Of a stretch of DNA of 64,000 nt, positions 31,245 to 39,983 are shown piece after piece. The stretch's first letter is position 1; every line of letters begins with the position of its first letter. The notes beneath the pieces are model-generated. The model was not told where the DNA came from and ran no database searches. It worked only from the letters and a program-made list of their open reading frames with translations. The translations under genes and the position numbers were made by a program. The DNA is from Porphyridium purpureum (lineage: Eukaryota > Rhodophyta > Bangiophyceae > Porphyridiales > Porphyridiaceae). Location: NCBI GenBank assembly GCA_008690995.1, contig VRMN01000009.1, positions 496,001-560,000 of the forward strand, given 5' to 3'.

Positions 31245-33137
31245 CTACACTGGACTGGGCAAGCGAGCCCCAAAGGCAGACGAGCGCGCGCCAACCGAGC
31301 TCGCGCGGCCAATTTGGCTTCTGGGAGACATGCGTCGCGCCTCGCGGTTACGCTCAAAGGCAAGCAAATGCCGCCCGGTCGCTTCCAGAGACTCGTTGCC
31401 CTTGGATTCAAATCCAAAGCGCTTCATGCCGCACATGGCCAGCACAAGATTCCACACATCGAAAAAGCTCAACAACACAAAGACTGCCAGGACGCTGGGA
31501 AAGTACATGTTGAAGCCCACACCAAAAAGCGGCACGAGCTCCAGGTTTTTGAGCACATCGCTGAACGAGGTGATCAGAGCTTTGTCGCCGCCGCCGAGCA
31601 GGCGCGCATCCAGCGCAGTTTCATGCAGAACCGTCAGCACGTTGTACGTGAGCGGGAAGGTGTACCGCACAAGCATCGTAGCGTTCAGCAGCAGAGTATA
31701 CACCTCTGTATGGCACGGCACCAGCTCATACATGTGGAAAAAGCTGAAGCGAAACACGGCAAACAGGAAACATGCACTAAAGTACCCAACGATGGCATAG
31801 CTCAGCGTCTGGATTCCTGTGCTGCCCAGGGCACCCTGCAGGGTACGCGAATGCAGCAGACGCGAAAACACCGACAGATCCATTCCAAGCACGCGAATGC
31901 TCCACAGTGTGCCTTCAGACAATACCACGAGCACGGACAGAAATACCGTCAGCGTGCCAACGAGCCGCGCGAGGCTAGGGAGCACATAGGCATTCAAATA
32001 CTTTCTCACATTCGACGTGGGTGCGGTTGACGACGACGAGAGTGGGGACGCAGACGATGCCACCACTGTGCCAGTCTCCAATGCAGAGTACTGCTTCCAC
32101 TGCATCAGCTCCTCAAGCTCAAAATACTCGCGGCAACGTTCACGCCATAGGTAGCTCACCTTGCGAAATTCAATGACTTTTCGACTCAAGTCGCCGCGCA
32201 GCTCGGCCAGCTCATCCTCACTCAATGTTCGCTCAGGTGCGTTAAACGCAGAAGTATCTGCTGATTGTTCGGAATCGCTAAACGGTTGCGGGAACACGAC
32301 GATCTCGTCGTCTGAGCTCGATCCTGACGCTGGCGACTCGCGCTCCACGACAGACAGACATTCAGACAAACGCTCAACAGATACCGAAGGCTTGCTGGAC
32401 CTTATTTTTCCGGCTACGATCAATTGGCGCAGTGTGATAACCTGCCCCATCGCTGCAGCCACCTCTGCGCGAGCGTTCTCCAGCCGTTCCGCAATTTCGC
32501 CGGCCGCGTATTCGCAGTATCGCAGCCTCCGCTCGTGGTTGGCGTACCCGAAAAGGGCAGCCGGAAAACCGACCAAGCCGGAGCCTAGCGCGATCATGAC
32601 CACGAGGAGGCCGAACGAGTTTCCAAAGCTGATGAGGATGCCACGCAGTGTGTCAAAGTTGAATCCATACGCTGTGCCGGCGTAGACCAAGAAGCCAAGC
32701 AGCAGCACACCGGAGAGCACCCAGATGCGCAAGTTGGCACGCAGCGCCGACTGGAAGCGCGACATGGCACTGAACGCACCGGAAACTGAGTACGCCGTCA
32801 CGACGGGAATCACGACCCATGAAAATGCATACGACACCCAGTAGATGATGGCGTAGGCACGGCCAATGGACACACGCACACTCTGCGCCAGTAGTTTATC
32901 ACTCGCAGCGTCAAATTGGCCCGCACGCAGCGCCAGCGTGTTCGACAGGTCTGCCGGAAGAAGCGCGACTACCATCATACTCATCACCCAGCACGTCCAT
33001 ACCAAAACCAGCGCCGAGCGGGAGCTCAGCGTGGTGGACCGAGTCGCGTAGTACCGCACCGCGTACGCAGAGATCACGCAGATCAAAATCACCTCGACCG
33101 CGAACCCGGCGCTCACCCATACCACCCCTGCGCCCAT
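31245..33137 (-). CDS. LMBR1-family multi-pass membrane protein (LMBRD2-like)
   Basis: 630 residues with about nine hydrophobic segments: five before residue 220, then a long cytoplasmic loop with coiled coil and acidic Ser-rich stretches (about 215-400), and four after it. The block HTEVYTLLLNATMLVRYTF followed by PLTYN and the segment GVGFNMYFPSVLAVFVLLSFF match the LMBR1/LMBD family, whose members act as lipocalin or cobalamin-linked receptors and GPCR-signalling regulators in animals. The exact subfamily is uncertain. The frame is open to 33443 by a non-ATG codon and overlaps the divergent helicase gene; the ATG at 33137, just before the first membrane segment (MGAGVVWVSAGF), is the sensible start. 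Confidence 0.8.
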   Translation of the reverse strand: MGAGVVWVSAGFAVEVILICVISAYAVRYYATRSTTLSSRSALVLVWTCWVMSMMVVALLPADLSNTLALRAGQFDAASDKLLAQSVRVSIGRAYAIIYWVSYAFSWVVIPVVTAYSVSGAFSAMSRFQSALRANLRIWVLSGVLLLGFLVYAGTAYGFNFDTLRGILISFGNSFGLLVVMIALGSGLVGFPAALFGYANHERRLRYCEYAAGEIAERLENARAEVAAAMGQVITLRQLIVAGKIRSSKPSVSVERLSECLSVVERESPASGSSSDDEIVVFPQPFSDSEQSADTSAFNAPERTLSEDELAELRGDLSRKVIEFRKVSYLWRERCREYFELEELMQWKQYSALETGTVVASSASPLSSSSTAPTSNVRKYLNAYVLPSLARLVGTLTVFLSVLVVLSEGTLWSIRVLGMDLSVFSRLLHSRTLQGALGSTGIQTLSYAIVGYFSACFLFAVFRFSFFHMYELVPCHTEVYTLLLNATMLVRYTFPLTYNVLTVLHETALDARLLGGGDKALITSFSDVLKNLELVPLFGVGFNMYFPSVLAVFVLLSFFDVWNLVLAMCGMKRFGFESKGNESLEATGRHLLAFERNREARRMSPRSQIGRASSVGARSSAFGARLPSPV

Positions 33138-33272
33138 GGCTGGCGGGATCGCCTGCTGCTCGCTTCTTCTGCTTCTTCCTGCAACCAATGACACCGACAG
33201 AACTGGCGCGCAGGAGACGAGAGTAGGCGACGCGACAAGGTGAGAGCGGTTGGCGGATCGCAGGAGGCGGTC
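33138..33272. promoter_or_regulatory. 135-bp divergent promoter (LMBR1-like / DEAH helicase)
   Basis: Only 135 bp separate the two divergent ATGs. No GTAC box, TATA or telo-box is present. The helicase side is purine-rich (GGAGACGAGAGTAGG around 33214). Both 5' leaders must be very short, or the transcripts overlap. Confidence 0.5.
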
Positions 33273-35636
33273 ATGGCGACGGAGGACGGAAAGGCAGAGA
33301 CGGCTGCGGGTGAAGGAGCCACGCTCGGCGCGGCGGCGCCTGCGTCTGACACGAATTGGTTGAACGGCAGAAAGTTTTCCGAGCGGTATTATGCATTGCT
33401 GGCCGAGCGCATGCGGCTGCCTGTGCAGGCGCAGCGCGAACACATTGTCGAAACAGTGCGCCAGTCGCGCGTCGTGGTGGTCCAGTCAGAGACTGGCAGC
33501 GGAAAGAGCACGCAAATTCCGGCCATCCTGCTGCGCGAGCTGATGCGCGAGGAAAATCCTCGCTCTAAACGAGCCAAGGTCGTTGTGACAGAACCGAGGC
33601 GCATTGCGGCCACCAGTGTGGCGGCACGCGTCGCAGAGGAATTGGACGTGGAGCTTGGCAAGGAGGTGGGCTATTGCATTCGTTTCGATGACAAGTCGGA
33701 TCAGAAGCTGACTCGGCTCAAGTACGTGACAGACGGTATGCTGCTCCGCGAGACGCTGTCTGACCCTCTTTTGTCCGAGTATTCCATAGTGGTCGTGGAT
33801 GAAGCGCATGAGCGCTCCATTTCAACAGACGTCATGCTTGGCATACTAAAGCGCCTGATCTGGAGTTCGCGCGCCGGTGACCTGAAGTTGATAGTGATGT
33901 CGGCAACACTCGATATTTCGAGCTTGCAGACATTCTTCGAAGGCCATGCTCCGCTGCTAAAGATCCCAGGACGCATGTACCCAGTGGAAATTAACTTTGA
34001 GGCCAAAGCCGTCGAGGACTATGTGCTTGCATGCGTAGATCGAGCAGTATCGATCCACCTCCGGCGCAGCGTGGAAGATGGCGACATTCTGATTTTTCTC
34101 ACGGGCGAGGACGAAATTGAGACAGCCAGGAGGGAGCTCAACTCGGCGTTTGCAGCGCCGGCGTTCCGCGACAAGCCAGCTATTGTGCTGCCGTGCTATG
34201 CGGCGATGGCGCCGCGCAGTTTACAACGAGTATTTGAGCCGGCACCGGCGCTCACTCGTAAAATTGTCATTGCGACCACGATCGCCGAAACGTCCATTAC
34301 AATCGACGGTGTCGTGTTTGTCATTGATTCCGGGTATGCGAAACAGAAGATTTATCATCCTGGCTATCGCATCGAGTCGCTGCTTGTCCGCGAGATTTCC
34401 AAGGACCAAGCCAAGCAAAGAGCGGGACGCGCCGGCCGAACAAAGCCAGGCGTTTGTTACCGCATGTATACAGAGACTGCCTTTAATGAACTCATGCCGG
34501 AAGCCTTCATACCCGAAATGAGACGGTCCAATTTGACTGCGATGGTGCTGCAGTTGCGCAAGTTGGGCATCACAGACTTGGCTCGTTTTGAGTATATCGA
34601 CCCGCCGGCGCCAGCAATGATGATGCGTGCGCTCGAACGCTTGCTACATCTGCGTGCGTTGGAGAGTACAGGCGAATTAACGAAAGATGGACTGCTCATG
34701 GCGCGCCTCCCGCTCGATCCGCAGTTCACGCGCATCATTCTGAAAAGTATCCAACTGAATTGTTCTTACGAGATTGTGCGAATAATTGCGATCCTGAATT
34801 CTGGAGGCGCGCACAAGGTATTTTTGCACCATATGGCACGCCCTCCGGGTGTTGTATGGAGAGCCAAGCGTCGCTTCGAACATGACTTCAGTGACCACCT
34901 GATGCTGCTGAACGTCCTTCTTGAGTACGAGGCCGCGAAGCGGCATGGTGATGAGCATGCATGGTGCCACGAAAACTGTATCAATGCGCGCACGCTGAAC
35001 GGCGCGCTCGACATTTTTTCGCAGCTCCAGCGCGTCCTGGACCAGAACCACTTGCGGCTGCAGAGCTGCGGCTATATACCCGTGCTCGACGCTTCCGGAA
35101 AGGGCACGGAGCGAGGACGCGGGCTTATGGCCGCGCAAACGAATGCACAAATGTTGATTTGCCGTGCGCTAGCGGCGGGCTCCTTTATGCAGTGTGCAGT
35201 GCGTGATAGCGTGGAGCGACGGAAGCCGAAGAACGGAGGCGGACGAGGTGGCTCGACTCCACAGCTCGCGCGCTACGTGACAGTGTGTGAAGATGAGCAT
35301 CAGTTAAAGATCCATCGGTCAACCGGCACCAAGGCAGATCACCCCATGATGCGATGCATTATCTACGAGGAGCTCGCCATGTCGCCAGAGCTCCACTTGC
35401 GCACTGTGTCTGGAGTGCTGACGGACTGGCTGATCGAGGAAGATGTTAGTAATCTAGTCTTTCGTAACCAGAGCTTCCGCACCAAAGCCGTGCGGAAAGC
35501 CTTCCGGAGGTCGGCTGCCGTGACCGAAACGACCACCACATTTAGTGACGAGGAAATGCAGCAAGAAGGCGACGCGTCGAGTGTGAGCTCTGGCGATGTG
35601 GACGTGGGTGCGCGTGCTGAGACCGTCGCCTTGTGA
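33273..35636 (+). CDS. DEAH-box RNA helicase (DHX/Prp type)
   Basis: 787 residues with the full DEAH set: motif I ETGSGKST (73-80), TEPRRIAA (motif Ia, about 106-113), DEAHERS (176-182), SATLD (motif III), FLTGEDEIE, and motif VI QRAGRAGR. The winged-helix, ratchet (HA2) and OB-fold regions follow (WCHENCINARTLNGALDIFSQL, then AGSFMQCAVRD...). This build is shared by spliceosomal Prp2/16/22/43 and by DHX40-like proteins. The short N-terminus without S1 or G-patch-binding extras favours a Prp43/DHX40-like member; I cannot fix which. The frame opens at GTG 33240; the first ATG is 33273. Confidence 0.92.
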   Translation: MATEDGKAETAAGEGATLGAAAPASDTNWLNGRKFSERYYALLAERMRLPVQAQREHIVETVRQSRVVVVQSETGSGKSTQIPAILLRELMREENPRSKRAKVVVTEPRRIAATSVAARVAEELDVELGKEVGYCIRFDDKSDQKLTRLKYVTDGMLLRETLSDPLLSEYSIVVVDEAHERSISTDVMLGILKRLIWSSRAGDLKLIVMSATLDISSLQTFFEGHAPLLKIPGRMYPVEINFEAKAVEDYVLACVDRAVSIHLRRSVEDGDILIFLTGEDEIETARRELNSAFAAPAFRDKPAIVLPCYAAMAPRSLQRVFEPAPALTRKIVIATTIAETSITIDGVVFVIDSGYAKQKIYHPGYRIESLLVREISKDQAKQRAGRAGRTKPGVCYRMYTETAFNELMPEAFIPEMRRSNLTAMVLQLRKLGITDLARFEYIDPPAPAMMMRALERLLHLRALESTGELTKDGLLMARLPLDPQFTRIILKSIQLNCSYEIVRIIAILNSGGAHKVFLHHMARPPGVVWRAKRRFEHDFSDHLMLLNVLLEYEAAKRHGDEHAWCHENCINARTLNGALDIFSQLQRVLDQNHLRLQSCGYIPVLDASGKGTERGRGLMAAQTNAQMLICRALAAGSFMQCAVRDSVERRKPKNGGGRGGSTPQLARYVTVCEDEHQLKIHRSTGTKADHPMMRCIIYEELAMSPELHLRTVSGVLTDWLIEEDVSNLVFRNQSFRTKAVRKAFRRSAAVTETTTTFSDEEMQQEGDASSVSSGDVDVGARAETVAL

Positions 35637-35807
35637 TTGGGAACCCGGACTTTGGAATTTCAAGGTCCACCCTTCTCCACGCTCTCACCCAAGGCTGTGG
35701 CCCATGCCACTTGTCATCAGTAAAGGATCTGCGCTTAAGCGAAACGGAACGGAAGAGATTGTTTGAGCGTGGGCGTGGATATTGGCGAGTGCGTGGGCGT
35801 GCCTGGA

Positions 35808-38159
35808 ATGGCAGTGTTGGTGAGAGCGACGCGGCGGTGGAGTCGAAACAGCGCTCGTATATTGCACACGGCTGTCTCGGCATTTGGAGGGCACGGCGAT
35901 TTCTCGCGTGCGTTTGCGGCTCGGATCTCGCACGTTGGCGGGCTCAATCATTTGAGGTGTGCGCAGCGTCTGGGACTGGCCGGCGATAATTTGGCCACTT
36001 CGAAGTTTAATTGTCGCACTGTAGCGTTTAGCAATGGAGTCATCGTCTCGCGACACTCACCCGAGTCGCAGACGGACCAGAGGCGAAATCCTCTCGATCC
36101 TATCCGGTGCGGATTTGACCGTGTCTCCAGCCGATCGTCGGTGCCGACGCCCAACGGCTCTGGCTTTACGATAAGGAGATACGTGCAGCACAGCGCATCC
36201 AGCACACAGGTTCCGATCATTGGTCCACCAGATGGAGGCGACGATGAGGACGAGTCCGACGTTAAAGGGAGCAGCAATGGTATTGGCAAAAAGGTGCCCG
36301 GGGTGAAAAAGATCTCTGGCGTTGGCGTCGAACCGGCCGACACGCGCTCAGTTTTATACGAGCTGTGGAGGTACGTCTGGCCAAAGGAGCCGGAGCTGAG
36401 GCGCACCATTCAATTGGCACTCGGGTTACTCATGGCGTCCAAATTGATGAACATATCGGTGCCTTTTCTTTTGAAACTTTCTGTGGATAGTCTCGCGCAA
36501 GGCTCGAGCGTTGCTGATGTGGCGGCCAGCCAAGGTCTCGGGATGTGGCCAGCGGCCATCTTGGTCGGGTATGGTGCGGCACGAATCGGCACGTCCTTGA
36601 CGAGCGAGCTGCGCAACGTAGTCTATGCTCGCGTGTCGCGGGAGGCCATTAAGGATGTCTCACTGCGTGCATTCCGTCATTTGACAAACTTGGACATGAA
36701 ATGGCACGTGCAGCGGCGTACGGGGGCCGTTTCGCGTGCTTTAGACCGTGGACAGAAGGGGATTGACTTTACGATGCGAGCGCTCGTGTTCAATATCTTG
36801 CCCACCTCGGCCGAGCTGGCGCTCGTATCTGGCCTGCTGTATGTGCAGTATGGAGCGCTTTACTCCTTTATAGCGCTTGGCATGGTTGGCTCATATTCAG
36901 CATTTACCTTTTTGACCACGTCGTGGCGCACAAAGTTTCGTAAGGATATGAATCGCGCAGACAATGCGGCTTCGAATAAGGTGGTCGACTCGCTCATGAA
37001 TTTTGAAAGCGTGAAACTGTTCGGAAATGAAGAGTTCGAGGCGAGGCAGTATGAAGCTGAGCTGAGAAAATACGCTGACGCGCATTTCAAAACCAATCAG
37101 TCACTCGGGATGCTCAACTTTGGGCAGAATGCAATTTTTTCAGTGTCGCTCACGGCGATCATGCTCATAGCAGCCAACAGCATCGCAGCAGGGCAGGCGG
37201 GAATGACTGTGGGCGATCTAGTCATGGTGAATGGTCTGCTCTTTCAGCTTTCGATTCCGCTTAATTTCTTGGGCACGGTTTACCGCGAAGTCAAACAGAG
37301 CATGATTGACATGGAGACATTGTTCGGCCTTCTGCAGGAGAAGAGTGGCAGTTCGGAGAATGAAAGCAAGAAGTTACCGCCTTTCATTATGCGGACAGAC
37401 TCCAAGAATGGCCACAGAATGGGCACAATCGAATTTCGCAACGTGAGCTTTTCGTACACACCGGAGCGCAAAATACTGGATAATGTGTCCTTTGTGCTCG
37501 AGGGAGGCAAGTGCTCGGCGCTTGTCGGAGCGTCGGGAGCTGGCAAGTCGTCGATCATGCGGCTCCTATTTCGATTCTACAGCCCGCAAGAGGGAAGTAT
37601 ACTGATCGATGGGCAGGATATTTCCCAGGTGGAAGTCCAGAGCCTGCGAAAATGCATGGGTGTGATTCCGCAGGATACTGTTTTGTTCAACGGGACGGTG
37701 ATGTACAACATTCGGTACGGAAATCCAGACGCAACCGATGAGCAAGTGATGGAAGCTGCGCGAGCGGCGCACATTCATAACACGATCATCTCAATGCCGG
37801 AAGGCTACAACGCGCTCGTCGGCGAGCGAGGCCTCATGCTTTCCGGCGGTGAAAAACAGCGCATGGCCATTGCGCGTGCCATGCTCCGGCAGCCGCGCAT
37901 CTGGCTGTGTGATGAAGCTACGAGTTCGCTGGATATGCTTACGGAAGCTTCAATCCTGAACAATATCAAGCATCTTTCTGAAGGAAGCACGAGCGTCTTT
38001 ATCGCGCACCGCCTCAGTACGATTATGGACGCGGACCAGATTATTGTGCTCAACTCGGGAGCACCTGGCATCCACGACTCGGGTACCCACGCGGCCTTGG
38101 TGGCGCGAGAGGGCTTGTACCAGAGCATGTGGCGCATGCAGCAGGATCAACAATCGTGA
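35808..38159 (+). CDS. mitochondrial ABC half-transporter Atm1/ABCB7 type
   Basis: Exports a glutathione-linked sulfur species from the mitochondrial matrix for cytosolic iron-sulfur protein assembly. 783 residues: an Arg-rich presequence ([20 protein letters not shown]), then five or six membrane segments (about 200-470), then one nucleotide-binding domain with Walker [10 protein letters not shown], signature LSGGEKQR, Walker [13 protein letters not shown] and the H-loop AHRLST. The block [20 protein letters not shown] and [22 protein letters not shown] are diagnostic of Atm1. The reading frame opens at a TTG (35763); 35808 is the first ATG. It lies 171 bp behind the DEAH helicase on the same strand. 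Confidence 0.95.
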   Translation: MAVLVRATRRWSRNSARILHTAVSAFGGHGDFSRAFAARISHVGGLNHLRCAQRLGLAGDNLATSKFNCRTVAFSNGVIVSRHSPESQTDQRRNPLDPIRCGFDRVSSRSSVPTPNGSGFTIRRYVQHSASSTQVPIIGPPDGGDDEDESDVKGSSNGIGKKVPGVKKISGVGVEPADTRSVLYELWRYVWPKEPELRRTIQLALGLLMASKLMNISVPFLLKLSVDSLAQGSSVADVAASQGLGMWPAAILVGYGAARIGTSLTSELRNVVYARVSREAIKDVSLRAFRHLTNLDMKWHVQRRTGAVSRALDRGQKGIDFTMRALVFNILPTSAELALVSGLLYVQYGALYSFIALGMVGSYSAFTFLTTSWRTKFRKDMNRADNAASNKVVDSLMNFESVKLFGNEEFEARQYEAELRKYADAHFKTNQSLGMLNFGQNAIFSVSLTAIMLIAANSIAAGQAGMTVGDLVMVNGLLFQLSIPLNFLGTVYREVKQSMIDMETLFGLLQEKSGSSENESKKLPPFIMRTDSKNGHRMGTIEFRNVSFSYTPERKILDNVSFVLEGGKCSALVGASGAGKSSIMRLLFRFYSPQEGSILIDGQDISQVEVQSLRKCMGVIPQDTVLFNGTVMYNIRYGNPDATDEQVMEAARAAHIHNTIISMPEGYNALVGERGLMLSGGEKQRMAIARAMLRQPRIWLCDEATSSLDMLTEASILNNIKHLSEGSTSVFIAHRLSTIMDADQIIVLNSGAPGIHDSGTHAALVAREGLYQSMWRMQQDQQS

Positions 38160-38200
38160 CATCCAGGACGCAGGCACCCATACTAACTAGGGCGTAGTAA

Positions 38201-38890
38201 CTACGTGTTGGAAAGTTTGATACCGAACCCCTTTCTTTTCTTGGCGCGCCGTATGGTAAGCGACACGCGCCGAGCTCGCGCCCGGTACTCACACTCATTA
38301 CAGGATTCGTGATGGTCATTTGTTTCGCCTTCATGCTGTAGGGACGTACATTTCTCGCACGATGCCACACAGTCACGCATGACCGGCTCAATGCCATGCA
38401 TATACTGCACGTACGCGTCCCCGGACATCACGAGACAACTCCTGCGCTCCAGATCGACGCGCGTGACGGCGCGCTTCCCATCGATCGTCTTGAAGGTCAT
38501 TTGCGTGTCCGCGCCGAGCGAAATGATTGCCGCGACGGGCTCGTAACACGGTCCGTCCACGTGATGCTGGATTCCCTGTCCTGGCTGGTACTCATTCACG
38601 AGCACGTGATTAGGTGGACTGTTTGCGTCAAAGATATTCAACCGGCCACGCTCGCCCTCGATCTCTGCGGATGTCAGAACCGAGCACACACGTTGCAGAA
38701 AATCTGGCAGCGGCACCTCCACCATACCCTTCTCATGTGGAAGCCCGCCATAAGTCTGCACACGGCGACCACTGATCTCTTTCCATCTCCGCGCATCAAG
38801 CTGATCCACCAGCGCGACTTCCTGCTGTTCGCTTATTACATTGGCGTACAACACCAAACCGTCAATCTCCAACGCCTGGCAACCCGTCAT
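38201..38890 (-). CDS. AlkB-family Fe(II)/2-oxoglutarate dioxygenase (ALKBH6-like)
   Basis: 229 residues. Iron ligands are His110 and Asp112 (HVD) and His165 (MHGIEP); the 2-oxoglutarate-binding arginine lies in RVSLTIR (208-214). The block VNEYQPGQGIQHHVDG followed by PCYEP and ISLG fits ALKBH6 best. ALKBH6 is an RNA/DNA alkylation-repair relative with poorly known substrate. Between the last iron ligand and the RVSLTIR strand is an insertion with five cysteines (174, 178, 181, 197, 200) and several His, which could bind zinc. The start is fixed: the conserved N-terminal part begins immediately. Its stop is 41 bp from the Atm1 stop, and its ATG is 7 bp from the divergent methyltransferase ATG. 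Confidence 0.88.
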   Translation of the reverse strand: MTGCQALEIDGLVLYANVISEQQEVALVDQLDARRWKEISGRRVQTYGGLPHEKGMVEVPLPDFLQRVCSVLTSAEIEGERGRLNIFDANSPPNHVLVNEYQPGQGIQHHVDGPCYEPVAAIISLGADTQMTFKTIDGKRAVTRVDLERRSCLVMSGDAYVQYMHGIEPVMRDCVASCEKCTSLQHEGETNDHHESCNECEYRARARRVSLTIRRAKKRKGFGIKLSNT

Positions 38891-38897
38891 CGCGACG

Positions 38898-39971
38898 ATG
38901 GCATTTGTCGTCTCACCTGTGTTGTACCCGTCGAGCGGCTCAGTGCGGTTTCCGCGGCGGTGCTCCGCTCACTGCGCGCGCGCAACAAACCGTGAGAGCG
39001 CGACACAAAGGCAAGAACCTGCAGAACCTGCAGAACCGCGCAAGAAGCGGGCGCCGTGGACTGATGCGCAGCTCGCGAGTCTGCCTCGGCGTCTGTGGCC
39101 GCAACGAGGTCTCGAAGACTTGCACGTGATTCTCCGGCGACGGATTTTGCTCTTGCAGGCCGTGTGCGGATATCGCGCCAACACAGACTCTCAACTCCTG
39201 GCGTACTTTGCGGTGCAGCAGTGGCGCAAACGCAATCCGACACGTGAGCCGGAGCGCGTTCTTGAACTGGGCAGTGGCAATGGGCTGGTCAGCATCTTGT
39301 TGGCCAAAACGTGGCTGCAGGCACACGTCACGCTCGTGGAGCTCCAGGAGTCGCTCGCGCAACGCGGCCAGCGCAATTTGGAGCTGAATGGCGTTGCGAA
39401 TCACCGCGCGGTGACGATCCAGGCCGACATTGCAGAGTGGGAATCAAGCGTTGACGTGCAGGGGCGTATGCCCATGTACGACATCGTGTTGACGAACCCG
39501 CCATTTTATGCGCTTGGCGGTGTGAGTGGAAGGCATCCACCGATAGGCCTGTCAGATGAGAAGCGCGTGGCGCATTTTGAATCATCCGCTGGCCTCACAG
39601 ATTTTTTGCGCGCGATGGCTGGCGCCATGAGCCACCACAGCCTGGGCTTCGTCATCCAGTCCATCGACGAACGCGCACGTCTCCTGGACTGTATTGCACT
39701 CGTGAACGACTTGCGCGTGGTGTGCGTGCAGCGTGTGTTTCATTCACGCATGTCTGTGCGCGCGACGCGAGTGCTAGTTATGGTAACTCTGCGCTCGCCA
39801 GACGCAGGTGAGCCAGGGAGCGAAGGAGAACGAGAAGAGACACCGCCCATTTACTTGCATGACCACCCACAAGACATTCGATACGACGACGCGCATGAGC
39901 TCTGGCTGCGTGATTTGCCTGGTCCGCCGTGGCCGCTCGAGTTTGCGCAAGACGCGCTGGCATCGTCGTAG
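38898..39971 (+). CDS. TrmN6/YfiC-like N6-adenine methyltransferase
   Basis: 357 residues. A Rossmann methyltransferase with SAM motif I VLELGSGNG (121-129), acidic motif II VTLVELQ and the amino-methyltransferase catalytic motif NPPF (200-203), the set found in bacterial TrmN6, which makes m6A37 in tRNA-Val. The first 55 residues are Arg/Ser/Pro-rich (MAFVVSPVLYPSSGSVRFPRR) and may be an organelle transit peptide, which would fit a bacterial-type enzyme acting on organellar tRNA; this is inference. No other Met occurs before the catalytic region, so 38898 is the only ATG start available. Its stop is 12 bp before the Obg ATG on the same strand. Confidence 0.8.
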   Translation: MAFVVSPVLYPSSGSVRFPRRCSAHCARATNRESATQRQEPAEPAEPRKKRAPWTDAQLASLPRRLWPQRGLEDLHVILRRRILLLQAVCGYRANTDSQLLAYFAVQQWRKRNPTREPERVLELGSGNGLVSILLAKTWLQAHVTLVELQESLAQRGQRNLELNGVANHRAVTIQADIAEWESSVDVQGRMPMYDIVLTNPPFYALGGVSGRHPPIGLSDEKRVAHFESSAGLTDFLRAMAGAMSHHSLGFVIQSIDERARLLDCIALVNDLRVVCVQRVFHSRMSVRATRVLVMVTLRSPDAGEPGSEGEREETPPIYLHDHPQDIRYDDAHELWLRDLPGPPWPLEFAQDALASS

Positions 39972-39983
39972 CCATTCCGTGGC

